Shown: positions 35,683 to 44,252 of the stretch, one piece after another
How positions within the stretch are numbered: position 1 is the stretch's first letter
How the letters are laid out: each line of letters begins with the position of its first letter
Assembly (NCBI GenBank): GCA_937976375.1
Contig: CALJRU010000031.1
Coordinates: forward strand, 10,864 to 74,863
Length of the DNA: 64,000 nt
Reading direction: 5' to 3'
Source: an uncultured Peptococcaceae bacterium
GTDB taxonomy: Bacteria > Bacillota > Peptococcia > Peptococcales > Peptococcaceae
Notes under the pieces: generated by a model
Databases searched by the model: none
The model's input: the letters and a program-made list of their open reading frames with translations, nothing else
What the model was told of the DNA's origin: nothing
Position numbers and translations under genes: made by a program

Positions 35683-36387
35683 ATGTGCACACGTTTTGTT
35701 TATCGCGCGAATGCGGTGATCACTGGATTCAATTTTGATATTGATCTTGCCGTTTGGAACCATCAGCTCATCATGGATCACGATCATTTCGCCATTGGCA
35801 TTCTGCGGCCAGACGGCTTGCGTCACACATATCATGGCGTACACCGCAACGGCAACGTCGGCACCCTGCTTTATGTTCACAGTGCGCCTGACGGCCTCTA
35901 CACGGATGGCGTCGACTGCATGACCATTGCTGATCTCACCGAGCAATTTGTGCAGGCTCGACTCAGTTTCGACGATGCCGTTCATCTTATTCAAACCAAA
36001 AAGATCACCTATGCAGCCGATGCCACCATGCAGGCCATGCTTTCCGATCGTTATGGTCGCACCTTAATCATTGAGCCGGGTATTGGTTATCGTGTGGACA
36101 GCGGCCGCTTCTCATTGATTACCAACTACTCACTTCTGGCCCCAGAAAGCACGCGTCCCTTCATCGTCCCTGGCGATGACCGCTATGAGCGTGCAGCCGC
36201 AACACTTTCATCCTGCAATGAAACATTCAACGTCAGCGATGCTTTCGCCCTCCTCCGCAACGTGCGTCAAGAAGGTCCTTGGGCCACACGCGTGAGCTTC
36301 GTCTACGCTGCTCATGAAAATACCGTTTATTATGTTCAAAACAATCGTTTCGATGACATCCAGCAGCATCATTTTCCCTTATCATAA
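35683..36387 (+). CDS. Choloylglycine hydrolase family (linear amide C-N hydrolase) protein
   Basis: A 234-residue Ntn-type hydrolase. Cys2 directly follows the initiator Met (MCTRFVYRANA), as in bile salt hydrolases and penicillin V acylases, where removal of Met frees the catalytic Cys. An Asp in NFDIDLAVWNH and an Asn in LITNYSLL could fill the usual positions. It is about 90 residues shorter than standard bile salt hydrolases, so the substrate may differ, for example an N-acyl amino acid or homoserine lactone; this is inference. It starts after GGAAGGAATC. The Vat-like acetyltransferase gene follows after 13 bases, forming a two-gene operon. Confidence 0.7.
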   Translation: MCTRFVYRANAVITGFNFDIDLAVWNHQLIMDHDHFAIGILRPDGLRHTYHGVHRNGNVGTLLYVHSAPDGLYTDGVDCMTIADLTEQFVQARLSFDDAVHLIQTKKITYAADATMQAMLSDRYGRTLIIEPGIGYRVDSGRFSLITNYSLLAPESTRPFIVPGDDRYERAAATLSSCNETFNVSDAFALLRNVRQEGPWATRVSFVYAAHENTVYYVQNNRFDDIQQHHFPLS

Positions 36388-36400
36388 GAAAGGAAACAAC

Positions 36401-37036
36401 ATGAATCCACATACGCTTTATCCCCGCAGCGGCGATCTCCAAACCATCTACCTGAAAAACGCCATCACCAATCCCAACATCCATGTCGGCGACTTTACCA
36501 TCTACAACGACTTCGTTCACGATCCGCGCGATTTTGAAACCAACAACGTCCGCTATCACTACCCCATCAACAACGACCATCTTTACATCGGCAAGTATTG
36601 TTCCATCGCCTGCGGCGCCACCTTTCTTTTCAACAGCGCCAACCACACCTTGCACAGCTTATCCACCTATCCATTCCCCATTTTCTATGAGGAATGGCAC
36701 CTGCCGCTCGCATCCATTTGCAACGCTTGGGACAACAAAGGCGACATTGTCATTGGCAGCGACGTGTGGATCGGCTACCAGGCCGTCATCCTCGCTGGCG
36801 TCACCATTGGTGATGGCGCTATCATCGGCGCCCGTGCCCTTGTTACAAAAGATGTTCTGCCCTACACCATCGTTGGCGGTGTGCCTGCCAAACCCATCCG
36901 CCGTCGGTTTGACGACGACACCATCCTCGCTCTGCAGCGCCTGCAATGGTGGGATTGGCCTGAATCCCTTCTCCGTCAGCATCTCTCAGCCATCCAAAAT
37001 GGCGACATTGATGCATTAAACAAAGTTGCAACATAA
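36401..37036 (+). CDS. Vat-like (CatB/XAT family) hexapeptide O-acetyltransferase
   Basis: A 211-residue left-handed beta-helix acetyltransferase closely patterned like streptogramin A acetyltransferases and CatB. Visible landmarks are YHYPINNDHLYIGKYCSIA, the catalytic His82 in NSANHTLHS (same number as the VatD histidine as I recall it), IGSDVWIGYQAVILAGVTIGDGAIIGARALV and the conserved GGVPAKPIRRRFDDDTI tail with WWDWPESLL. It would transfer acetyl from acetyl-CoA to a hydroxyl of a small xenobiotic; actual drug specificity is not proven. The ATG at 36401, with AAAGGAAAC before it, is preferred over an upstream ATG inside the previous gene. Confidence 0.83.
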   Translation: MNPHTLYPRSGDLQTIYLKNAITNPNIHVGDFTIYNDFVHDPRDFETNNVRYHYPINNDHLYIGKYCSIACGATFLFNSANHTLHSLSTYPFPIFYEEWHLPLASICNAWDNKGDIVIGSDVWIGYQAVILAGVTIGDGAIIGARALVTKDVLPYTIVGGVPAKPIRRRFDDDTILALQRLQWWDWPESLLRQHLSAIQNGDIDALNKVAT

Positions 37037-37040
37037 AAAT

Positions 37041-37077
37041 CGCCCCTCAGCGACAAGGCTCCTGTCGCTGAGGGGCG
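37041..37077. terminator. Bidirectional terminator between the acetyltransferase gene and pflB
   Basis: The 15-base arms CGCCCCTCAGCGACA and TGTCGCTGAGGGGCG pair perfectly. It lies 5 bases past one stop and 7 bases before the other in convergent genes. Confidence 0.85.
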
Positions 37078-37083
37078 TGTGTT

Positions 37084-39327
37084 TTATACGCTTTCGTGGA
37101 AGGTACGCTTGATGACTTCAAGCTGCTGTTCACGGCTGAGTCGACTGAAATTAACTGCGTAGCCGGAAACACGAATGGTGAGGGTTGGATAAAGTTCCGG
37201 ATGTTCCATCGCATCAAGAAGCACTTCACGGTTCATGACGTTGACGTTGAGATGATGGGCGCTGCGCATGAAATAGCCATCAAGAATGGCTGAGAGATTA
37301 TGGATGCGCTGCGCATCATCTCGGCCGAGGGCCGCTGGCACAATGGAGAAGGTATTGGACACGCCATCCTGGCAAACCTTGCGATAAGGAATTTTAGACA
37401 CAGAATTCAAAGAAGCAAGGGCGCCGTTCTCATCGCGGCCATGCATTGGATTGGCGCCAGGCGCCAATGGTTCACCAATCTTGCGGCCATCTGGTGTAGA
37501 CCCTGTCTTTTTGCCATACATGACATTGCTGGTGATGGTCAAGGCCGACAACGTGTGAATGCCGCCGCGATAAATTGGGTGACACTTGAGAGCATTGGAA
37601 AAATAGCTGACCACTTCCACAGCGATGTCATCGACAAAGTCGTTGTCGTTGCCGTATTTTGGAAAATCGCCAACGGTTTCGAAATCCACAGCAATGCCGC
37701 GCTCATCACGAATTGGGCGCACCTTCGCAAATTTGATCGCCGAAAGAGAATCTGCTGCCACTGAAAGACCAGCAATGCCAAAGGCTGTAAGGCGTTCTAC
37801 ATTCGTGTCATGCAGCGCCATCTGGCTGGCTTCGTAAGCGTATTTGTCGTGCATATAGTGAATAATGTTGATGGCATCAACGTAAAGTTCTGCAACATAA
37901 TCCATAACCTTTTTATAATTGGTGATGACATCAGAATAATTCAAAACCTCGCCTGTCAACGGCTCAATGCCAGGAACAACTTTCACACCTTTGATTTCAT
38001 CGACACCGCCATTGATGGCGTAGAGCAGGCTCTTTGCCAAATTGGCACGCGCACCAAAAAACTGCATCTGCTTGCCGATCTCCATGGCTGATACGCAGCA
38101 GGAAATGCCGTAGTCATCGCCATAAAGCGGGCGCATGATGTCGTCGTTTTCATATTGAATGGAATCGGTTTCGATGCTCATCTTGGCGCAGAACTTCTTA
38201 AAGTTCTCTGGCAGATCACGGCTCCAAAGCACGGTGAGGTTTGGCTCCGGTGCAGTGCCTAAATTGATAAGGGTGTGCAGCATGCGATAAGAGTTTTTGG
38301 TCACTAAAGTGCGTCCGTCCACGCCCATGCCGCCGATGGATTCGGTGACCCAAGTTGGATCGCCGCCAAAGAGCTCGTTGTATTCTGGCGTACGCAAGTG
38401 GCGGATCAAACGCAGCTTAATCACAAATTGGTCGATCAATTCCTGAGCGCCTTGTTCGTCAAGGATGCCGCGTTCGAGATCACGCTGAATGTAGATGTCA
38501 AGGAAGGTCGACGTGCGGCCGAGAGAGGTGGCCGCGCCATTGTTTTCTTTGGTACCGGCAAGATAAGCCATGTAAAGCGCCTGCACCGCTTCCTGTGCCG
38601 TCGCTGCTGGGCCGGAAATGTCAACGCCGTAACGCGTTGCCATCGATTTTATCTTGCCCAGCGCACGAATCTGCTCGCTGATTTCTTCGCGCAAACGAAT
38701 GCGTTCTTCAGTCATTGGCCCATCGGCATTGCGCAGATCTTCCTGCTTTGCTTCGATCAGGAAATCCACACCATAGAGTGCCACACGGCGATAATCACCG
38801 ACAATACGGCCACGACCATACGCGTCTGGCAAGCCCGTCAAAAGCCCCGCGCTGCGCGCCGCACGTACACGCTGAGGATAGGCATCAAACACACCATCGT
38901 TGTGCGTCTTGCGGTACTCGGTGAAATGTTTTTCGATCTCTGGATCAAGCGCATAGCCATACTGTTCCAACGCCGCCTTGGCCATGCGCATGCCGCCATA
39001 AGGATTTACGATGCGCTTAAGAGGCGCATCCGTCTGCAGACCAACGATGACCTCGTTGTCCTTATCGATATATCCTGGTGCAAAATTGTCGATGCCGGAA
39101 ACAACGTGGGTCTCCACATCGATGATGCCCTTCTTCACCTCTTCAACGATGAGATCACTGCATTTTTCCCACACACGATTGGTACGTTCTGTGGTTCCCG
39201 TAAGGAAGGCATCATCGCCTTCGTAAGGGGTATAGTTTCTTTGAATAAAGTTGCGCACATTGATCAAATGGCGCCATTCACCGCTGCGAAATCCGTCCCA
39301 GGCTGGGCTTTTTGTCAAATCCATCAT
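37084..39327 (-). CDS. pflB: Pyruvate formate-lyase (formate C-acetyltransferase)
   Basis: Converts pyruvate and CoA to acetyl-CoA and formate by a glycyl-radical mechanism in anaerobic cytoplasm. The 747-residue protein has the catalytic Cys410-Cys411 pair in GISCCVSAMEIG and the radical-bearing Gly722 in RVSGYAVNFSRL near the C-terminus. DIVETHVV-like and TGLPDAYGRGRIVGDYRRVALYG stretches also match. It starts after GGAAGGAGTC. Its activase gene pflA lies upstream with a four-base overlap, a less common order (pflA first). Both lie behind a riboswitch-controlled leader. Formate also feeds folate-dependent purine synthesis. Confidence 0.97.
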   Translation of the reverse strand: MMDLTKSPAWDGFRSGEWRHLINVRNFIQRNYTPYEGDDAFLTGTTERTNRVWEKCSDLIVEEVKKGIIDVETHVVSGIDNFAPGYIDKDNEVIVGLQTDAPLKRIVNPYGGMRMAKAALEQYGYALDPEIEKHFTEYRKTHNDGVFDAYPQRVRAARSAGLLTGLPDAYGRGRIVGDYRRVALYGVDFLIEAKQEDLRNADGPMTEERIRLREEISEQIRALGKIKSMATRYGVDISGPAATAQEAVQALYMAYLAGTKENNGAATSLGRTSTFLDIYIQRDLERGILDEQGAQELIDQFVIKLRLIRHLRTPEYNELFGGDPTWVTESIGGMGVDGRTLVTKNSYRMLHTLINLGTAPEPNLTVLWSRDLPENFKKFCAKMSIETDSIQYENDDIMRPLYGDDYGISCCVSAMEIGKQMQFFGARANLAKSLLYAINGGVDEIKGVKVVPGIEPLTGEVLNYSDVITNYKKVMDYVAELYVDAINIIHYMHDKYAYEASQMALHDTNVERLTAFGIAGLSVAADSLSAIKFAKVRPIRDERGIAVDFETVGDFPKYGNDNDFVDDIAVEVVSYFSNALKCHPIYRGGIHTLSALTITSNVMYGKKTGSTPDGRKIGEPLAPGANPMHGRDENGALASLNSVSKIPYRKVCQDGVSNTFSIVPAALGRDDAQRIHNLSAILDGYFMRSAHHLNVNVMNREVLLDAMEHPELYPTLTIRVSGYAVNFSRLSREQQLEVIKRTFHESV

Positions 39328-40055
39328 TGTTTACTGACTCCTTCCAGTCTTTCATCAAGTAGTTTCTGACAGTGCGCCAACGCTGTCTCTGACAACGCCG
39401 GAACACCTTCTAACGCATACGGAAGATTGGAAACACGGTATTTTTCTCGGCCCAGTAAATGATAGCCTAGCAGCTCCACCTTTTGCACATTACGCATGCC
39501 TTTGATGTAATCAGCAAGCGCGCAAATGTGATCATCGCCATCGGTCAGCCCTGGCACAACGACATGACGCACCCACAGTGGCACATCAGCCTTCTGCACA
39601 GCATCCAAAAAAGCCAGGGTACGCTCCATCGTGGTGCCAGTGATTTGCTGATAGCCTTCCGGCATAAAATGCTTCACATCATAAAGCAGCAAATCCGTGT
39701 TGGCTAAGATGGCATCGTAATCGTCAAGCCCGACACCAGCGGTGTCGATGCAAGTATGCAGCCCAGCTTCTTTGCAAAGGCGCAGCGCCTCCGCAAGAAA
39801 GGCTGGCTGCTGCAGCGGCTCACCACCAGAAAAAGTGACGCCGCCACCGCTGGCATCAAAATACGATTTGAAACGGCACAGCTTGTTGACGAGAGCCTCC
39901 GAAGTGATCACCTCACCACCATCATGGGTCCATGTATCAGGATTGTGACAATAGCAGCAGCGAATGCCGCACCCCTGTAAAAACACCACTGTCCGAATAC
40001 CAGGGCCATCCACCAGCCCCATGCTTTCGATGGAATGAATGTGACCTACTTGCAT
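39324..40055 (-). CDS. pflA: Pyruvate formate-lyase-activating enzyme
   Basis: Radical SAM activase that abstracts a hydrogen from the PFL glycine. The 4Fe-4S motif CX3CX2C is at Cys29, Cys33 and Cys36 (GCGIRCCYCHNPDTW). SAM contacts include VTFSGGEPLQQ near residue 75 and a WVRHVVVPGLTD segment. The 243-residue length matches other PflA proteins. It begins after GGAAGGAGGAG. It is the first gene of the pflAB operon, directly after the ZTP-type riboswitch and its terminator. Confidence 0.95.
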   Translation of the reverse strand: MQVGHIHSIESMGLVDGPGIRTVVFLQGCGIRCCYCHNPDTWTHDGGEVITSEALVNKLCRFKSYFDASGGGVTFSGGEPLQQPAFLAEALRLCKEAGLHTCIDTAGVGLDDYDAILANTDLLLYDVKHFMPEGYQQITGTTMERTLAFLDAVQKADVPLWVRHVVVPGLTDGDDHICALADYIKGMRNVQKVELLGYHLLGREKYRVSNLPYALEGVPALSETALAHCQKLLDERLEGVSKQ

Positions 40056-40069
40056 AACCGCTCCTCCTT

Positions 40070-40180
40070 CCGAAATAAAACCAAAGAGCCGGCCATCCGG
40101 GCTCCTTGGCGCCCAGACGGTCGGCTCTATCAGTTATACTTCACACGAGGTCTCTCGCTTATTTCCGTCAGTCATATAAC
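40070..40180 (-). ncRNA. ZTP/ZMP (pfl motif) riboswitch with terminator
   Basis: On the minus strand, GACTGACGG at 40165-40173 can pair through GACGG with the conserved 3' block CCGTCTGGGCGCC at 40108-40120. This is a covaried form of the known GGCGG/CCGCCUGGGCG pair of the pfl motif. A short CGAG stem loop and a GAAGTATA segment lie between. The 3' block is also part of an alternative hairpin, AGAGCCG...CGGCTCT at 40083-40127, followed by T-rich TTTGGTTTTATTT. Ligand binding would therefore prevent termination and switch on pflAB. The aptamer begins only a few bases after the predicted start of transcription. Family match is from memory of the consensus, with a shortened middle region. Confidence 0.75.
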
Positions 40181-40188
40181 TTGGCTTG

Positions 40189-40217
40189 AGTATAGCATGT
40201 TCATTTTGTGCTGGCAA
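40189..40217 (-). promoter_or_regulatory. Promoter of the pflAB riboswitch leader
   Basis: TTGCCA (-35) and TATACT (-10) are separated by exactly 17 bases, and the -10 box has a TGC extension. This predicts a transcript start near 40182, at the edge of the aptamer. Confidence 0.75.
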
Positions 40218-40294
40218 GACAATTTTTCACGTGAAGCTTCAGTTTTTCTCTGCAAAATCCCTGCAATAACGTTCGCACTGCGGGTTACAGAAAT

Positions 40295-40804
40295 TTAACA
40301 GTCGATCAACAAGGGATATTTGTCTTTCGCCATCTGCCAAACAGCATCGCCAAAAAGACACAGCGTCACTGCCATGTCGTGATCGCGCAGCCACTCTTCA
40401 ATAGTGTTCACCGCCACAGCCAGCGCCTCTTCCAACGGATAACCGTACACACCAGAAGAAATCAACGGAAACGCCACACTCTCACAGCCAGCCTGCTCAG
40501 CCAGCATCAGCGAACGCTGATAACAGCTGGTAAGCGCTGCCCGCTCGCCATGACTGCCGCCATACCACACCGGACCAACCGTGTGAATCACATAGCGTGC
40601 TGGCAGCTGGTAGCCCTTCGTAATCTTTGCCTTGCCCGTTGCACAGCCGCCAAGCGTCCGGCATTCTGCCAAAAGCTCCGGCCCCGCCGCGCGATGAATG
40701 GCGCCATCCACACCGCCACCGCCCAGCAGCGAGCGATTCGCCGCATTGACAATGGCACAAACCTTCAATGTCGTAATATCTGCTTGGATCAATTTTAATG
40801 ACAT
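40295..40804 (-). CDS. Macrodomain protein (O-acetyl-ADP-ribose deacetylase-like)
   Basis: A 169-residue single macrodomain of the YmdB/MacroD type, which binds ADP-ribose and often removes acyl or ADP-ribosyl groups. Landmarks are QADITTL, the substrate-contact segment IVNAANRSLLGGGGVDGAIHRAAG, and VIHTVGPVW, followed by SVAFPLISSGVYGYPLEEA. All conserved glycines are present. It starts after AAAGGATG. It follows a small lipoprotein gene by 21 bases on the same strand. The physiological target is unknown. Confidence 0.93.
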   Translation of the reverse strand: MSLKLIQADITTLKVCAIVNAANRSLLGGGGVDGAIHRAAGPELLAECRTLGGCATGKAKITKGYQLPARYVIHTVGPVWYGGSHGERAALTSCYQRSLMLAEQAGCESVAFPLISSGVYGYPLEEALAVAVNTIEEWLRDHDMAVTLCLFGDAVWQMAKDKYPLLIDC

Positions 40805-40825
40805 ATCAATCGCATCCTTTCTCTG

Positions 40826-41266
40826 TTACAAAGCATCGCTAGGCTCAGGATCATAAAGTTCCATAGAAAATGTTATCATTCCGCCCTCGCCAGACAGTGA
40901 AAAAACATTATCGCCAGCTCTCAGCAAAATCTGAGACACCTGCCATTGTTTTCCATAATCATCTGCATCGACTAGTGACAATTCATCCATCATCAGCTGT
41001 TCGCCATCATTTTCAAGCCGCAATTCCGCATCACTAGAATTATTTGCATCCTCCAGTGCATAAGTATAACGCAGCATCACTTTACAATCCGCTTTCGCCG
41101 GAATGACCAAAATTTCATCGCCTTCAGGCATCAACATTCGAGGTTCTCCTTGCCATGATACCATATATTGACCCGTTTCATTTTCCGTCTCCGATATACA
41201 GCCATTAAAAAGCAGAATCCCCATCAAAAATATAAAACTCCATGCTGCACAACGTTTTCCTTTCAT
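40826..41266 (-). CDS. Small lipoprotein, unknown
   Basis: A 146-residue protein with a lipoprotein signal peptide ending LLFNGC, lipid site Cys23. The mature part starts with an acidic spacer, then a predominantly beta-type domain with alternating charged and hydrophobic residues (VMLRYTYALEDANN, QLMMDELSLVDADDYG), ending MELYDPEPSDAL. I recognise no family. I chose the ATG at 41266 with GGAAGGA before it. An ATG ten codons upstream would place that site inside the gene. It lies just upstream of the macrodomain gene and may share its transcript. Confidence 0.65.
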   Translation of the reverse strand: MKGKRCAAWSFIFLMGILLFNGCISETENETGQYMVSWQGEPRMLMPEGDEILVIPAKADCKVMLRYTYALEDANNSSDAELRLENDGEQLMMDELSLVDADDYGKQWQVSQILLRAGDNVFSLSGEGGMITFSMELYDPEPSDAL

Positions 41267-41337
41267 CAGGCCCACATTCCTTCCTTGTACAGGCAAATGA
41301 TAACACCATTTCTTTCACTTCAATGATCCATATCAAA

Positions 41338-41403
41338 AAAAATTACACTGTCATCGATTTTTCCAGCAGAATCGCCGTTTCCTGAACCCCCAGCAAAATC
41401 AGT
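41338..41403 (-). pseudogene. Decayed copy of the 3' end of the gene at 47181
   Basis: The minus strand here reads ILLGVQETAILLEK and, after loss of one base, IDDSVIFF. This matches the end of the protein at 47181-47561 (LTLLGFQDTAVPLEKIDDSAIF). Nucleotides match in long runs such as CACTGTCATCGATTTT. Upstream similarity fades within about 60 bases and the frame has shifted, so it is a broken fragment. The remainder of 41297-41484 contains nothing else I can support. Confidence 0.6.
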
Positions 41404-41484
41404 ATTTTTTTATATTTTATCAAAATCATCCATCAACAACCATCATTTCCTGCAAAACCATAGGTGATTCGCTTATGAATAAAC

Positions 41485-41513
41485 TTGTCACCCCCTACCG
41501 ATTCTGCTACACT
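41485..41513 (+). promoter_or_regulatory. Promoter for the 60-residue membrane protein gene
   Basis: TTGTCA (-35) and TACACT (-10) are separated by 17 bases, with a TGC extension before the -10 box. It lies 37 bases before the start codon. Confidence 0.65.
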
Positions 41514-41550
41514 GCCATCAAAGGAATAGACGCGAAAGGAGAACTCACAT

Positions 41551-41733
41551 ATGAAAAGGATCAAACGCACTCTAAAAAAATGGTTCCCCTGGACAAAAAA
41601 GGAATGGTTTATTCGGCTGGCACTGACAATAGCCGTACTTGCCGTATTTCATTTTGAAAATACTGGTTTTTTAGGCAATAACGTGACCATCCCACTGCGA
41701 TTGGCATTCATCATCATCATCTGGCTGATCTGA
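41551..41733 (+). CDS. Small 60-residue membrane protein
   Basis: A strong AAAGGAG site precedes the ATG and a good promoter lies upstream. The protein has a very basic, aromatic N-terminus (MKRIKRTLKKWFPWTKKEW) followed by one hydrophobic segment (about 21-33), a short polar turn FENTGFLGNN, and a second hydrophobic segment to the end. Two transmembrane helices with a positive cytoplasmic arm are likely. It is isolated, ends in a terminator, and matches no family I know. It lies upstream of the ABC permease gene in convergent orientation. Confidence 0.65.
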   Translation: MKRIKRTLKKWFPWTKKEWFIRLALTIAVLAVFHFENTGFLGNNVTIPLRLAFIIIIWLI

Positions 41734-41746
41734 ACATCAACCATAC

Positions 41747-41778
41747 AAAATGCCCCGTTCTGCCAACGGGGCATTTTT
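41747..41778. terminator. Bidirectional terminator
   Basis: The arms AAAATGCCCCGTT and AACGGGGCATTTT, with A and T runs, stand between the small membrane protein gene and the convergent ABC permease gene. Confidence 0.88.
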
Positions 41779-41780
41779 AT

Positions 41781-44252
41781 TTATTCACTCATACGCAGCC
41801 GTTCCAGGAGCGCGCCATCATCTTCACATTGATGATACACCGCAAGCGGTACATATACGCACAACATCACAACAAGCAAACAAGCTGCCAGCATCGGCAA
41901 AAGCGGCACCGAAAAGGCCACTCCCATATGGTTCATTGCCTGAAAGACAAGGACTGTCAGTGCCAAGCCAACGGTCGCGGTGAGAACAATAGAACCCAGC
42001 GCCACCAAGAGACCTTCCCGCATAAGCATCCCGCGCAGTTGAGCCGGTGTCATGCCCAGGCTTTCCATGACTGCAAAAGACACTCGGCGATGCTGAACAT
42101 TGGCCGCCATGGTGTTGACATAGTTGAGCACACCCACAACGAGGAGCAGCAATGCAATGGCTGCGCCGACTTCATTGAGATCGCCCTCGCTTGCCTGGAT
42201 CGCTTCTTTTTCCTGCAACTGTGATTCATAGAACACATCACTCAGGTCTGGCAGTTTTTCCAATGTTGACAACACCTGGCGTTCCACTACTGTGTCATAA
42301 GGCTCTGCATAGTGAACCGTGAAACTGAGAATCAATGGCGTCTGCACCAACGACTCCAGATAGCTTTCGCTGACAATGAAACACGGACCGATGTTGCGTG
42401 AGCTGGAGAGATAACCGTCACCGCTTTCAGCAGCAAGAGACAGCTGATGCGTCTCACCGTTCACCGTGAACGTTATCGGCGCTCCATCGGACACTGCATT
42501 TGGCAGCTGACTGCCGACCGCACTGACCAGGCAGCATTCGCCCGACAGAAACCGCTGCTGATCGACCGGCTCCGCCAGCTGATTATTGATGTAATCAAAT
42601 TCTTCGTCGTCGATGGCTTTGATCATCCCATAATACCGTGACGGATCAGAGCGATAGTCAGCCAGCACCTCATCATAAACAAGATACGGCCGCGAGTCGC
42701 AGTAACCTTTCAGCCACTGCGCCATAAACGCCTCATCGTTCACGATGATGGGCACACCACGCACAGCGTGCACCGCCTCCACACCATCGATGCCTGCAAT
42801 GTCCTCAACAATGGATTCTTCCAGCAGCGCCTGATAAGATTGGACATTTTCCGACGTCCCGCTGTCGTTGCGCACAATCATGTCGGCGTTCCAATAAAGC
42901 GGCATGACATTACGCTCCCCTTGGCTGCTGATGATGGTCGTCAAACACAGAAAAACCGTCAAGCTGATGGACAATGACAGCAACACCACCAACGTTTTGC
43001 GGCGATCTTTGCGCAGCTGATCCAGCGCCATCCCCCACAGCAAACGACGATGACGACGTGCCCGAAAGGATACATGATTTGGCATAGCACCACGCACCGC
43101 TTCCAAAGGCGAAACATTGGCTGTCATGCGCAACGGCGCACACATGCCAAGCACAACGGCCATCCCTACGCAAACCACCGTCAGCACAAGCACGAGCGGC
43201 TGAAACTGAGTGGTGATCAGTGATTCGGTAAACTGCATTGCCTGAAGCAGCTCAGGCACGATGCAAAGTGCCGTCACCGCGCCCAATGCCAAGCCGATGA
43301 CCATTGCCAGCACGATGACGCCCAACAACTGATGCATCAAAAGCCGTATCAGTTGGCGCTGTGTCATGCCAAGGGTTTGCAGCAGGCCATAGTAACGCGT
43401 TTTTCCGGTTGCAGACAAATAAAAAATATTGTAAACCAAGAGCGCAGCGCTCAAACAAACAATGGCACTCAAACCGATAACGCCGAGCAATACTTTCCAG
43501 GAATTTTCTATATAAGCATGCGCCTGAAACGACTGATTGCCCTGAAGTGACAAGCCTTCCTGCAAATCCTGAAGGGTCGACGGCAGCACATAATTCTCTG
43601 CCAATTTGACAAGGAGAAAGCCGCTGTCGTCCAGCGTGAAACCAGATACATCAAAAAACGCACGTGACACAAAAATCGGCGACGTGTCACCATACCCTTC
43701 CCAAATGCCGCTGATGGTGAAGGCTTTGGTCATCATACCCGCGTTGGTTTCAACTGTGGCTTGGAAGATGTCCCCAAGGCCAAGATGGTCCAGGCCGCAC
43801 TGTGCCAAAGCATCACGGCTGACCATCACCTCATTGGCCGCCTGGGGATAATGCCCCTGCTGAGCCGTGATGACCTGATCCCGCTGAACGTTCCACAACG
43901 TCTCATCGTACCAGATGAGACCGACACTCACGGTGTCATCCGCCTCGGTGCTTTGAATGACACCACTGTAGCAGCCTGCCCCCACACTTTCCACACGATC
44001 GTTGTCCAATAGTGCCTGCTGCTGTGCCATGGTGAATCCATTGACCACGGCAACATCATAATCTGCGCCATACAAACGTGCATCCTGCAGGCGTCCCAAC
44101 TGCAGATAACTGATCCCTGTCGTAAAAACGCTGAACACCAACAGCGTCGCCAAAGCTATGGTGATCAATAAAATGGCCACACCGCGTCGGTTGGCCCGGC
44201 GTTGATTCTTCGCCATCCGAACAATGATGGCACGGTTGTTATTTGCCAGCAT
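41781..44252 (-). CDS. ABC transporter permease, FtsX/MacB-type
   Basis: About 823 residues with an N-terminal transmembrane helix (about 22-45), a large extracellular MacB-like periplasmic-core domain, and three helices near 260-380. A second extracellular domain and three C-terminal helices follow, ten helices in two FtsX modules overall. This is the two-module form seen in bacitracin or lantibiotic-type exporters (BceB-like) and lipoprotein mechanotransmitters. The ATG at 44252, with GGTGG ahead, overlaps the ATPase gene by 14 bases. The adjacent two-component system supports a peptide-antibiotic response role, which is inference. Confidence 0.88.
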   Translation of the reverse strand: MLANNNRAIIVRMAKNQRRANRRGVAILLITIALATLLVFSVFTTGISYLQLGRLQDARLYGADYDVAVVNGFTMAQQQALLDNDRVESVGAGCYSGVIQSTEADDTVSVGLIWYDETLWNVQRDQVITAQQGHYPQAANEVMVSRDALAQCGLDHLGLGDIFQATVETNAGMMTKAFTISGIWEGYGDTSPIFVSRAFFDVSGFTLDDSGFLLVKLAENYVLPSTLQDLQEGLSLQGNQSFQAHAYIENSWKVLLGVIGLSAIVCLSAALLVYNIFYLSATGKTRYYGLLQTLGMTQRQLIRLLMHQLLGVIVLAMVIGLALGAVTALCIVPELLQAMQFTESLITTQFQPLVLVLTVVCVGMAVVLGMCAPLRMTANVSPLEAVRGAMPNHVSFRARRHRRLLWGMALDQLRKDRRKTLVVLLSLSISLTVFLCLTTIISSQGERNVMPLYWNADMIVRNDSGTSENVQSYQALLEESIVEDIAGIDGVEAVHAVRGVPIIVNDEAFMAQWLKGYCDSRPYLVYDEVLADYRSDPSRYYGMIKAIDDEEFDYINNQLAEPVDQQRFLSGECCLVSAVGSQLPNAVSDGAPITFTVNGETHQLSLAAESGDGYLSSSRNIGPCFIVSESYLESLVQTPLILSFTVHYAEPYDTVVERQVLSTLEKLPDLSDVFYESQLQEKEAIQASEGDLNEVGAAIALLLLVVGVLNYVNTMAANVQHRRVSFAVMESLGMTPAQLRGMLMREGLLVALGSIVLTATVGLALTVLVFQAMNHMGVAFSVPLLPMLAACLLVVMLCVYVPLAVYHQCEDDGALLERLRMSE

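Noticed and set aside
38398..39369. Plus-strand frame of 323 codons opposite pflB
   Set aside because: An antisense shadow of a highly conserved gene with biased codon use; no domain or ribosome site.
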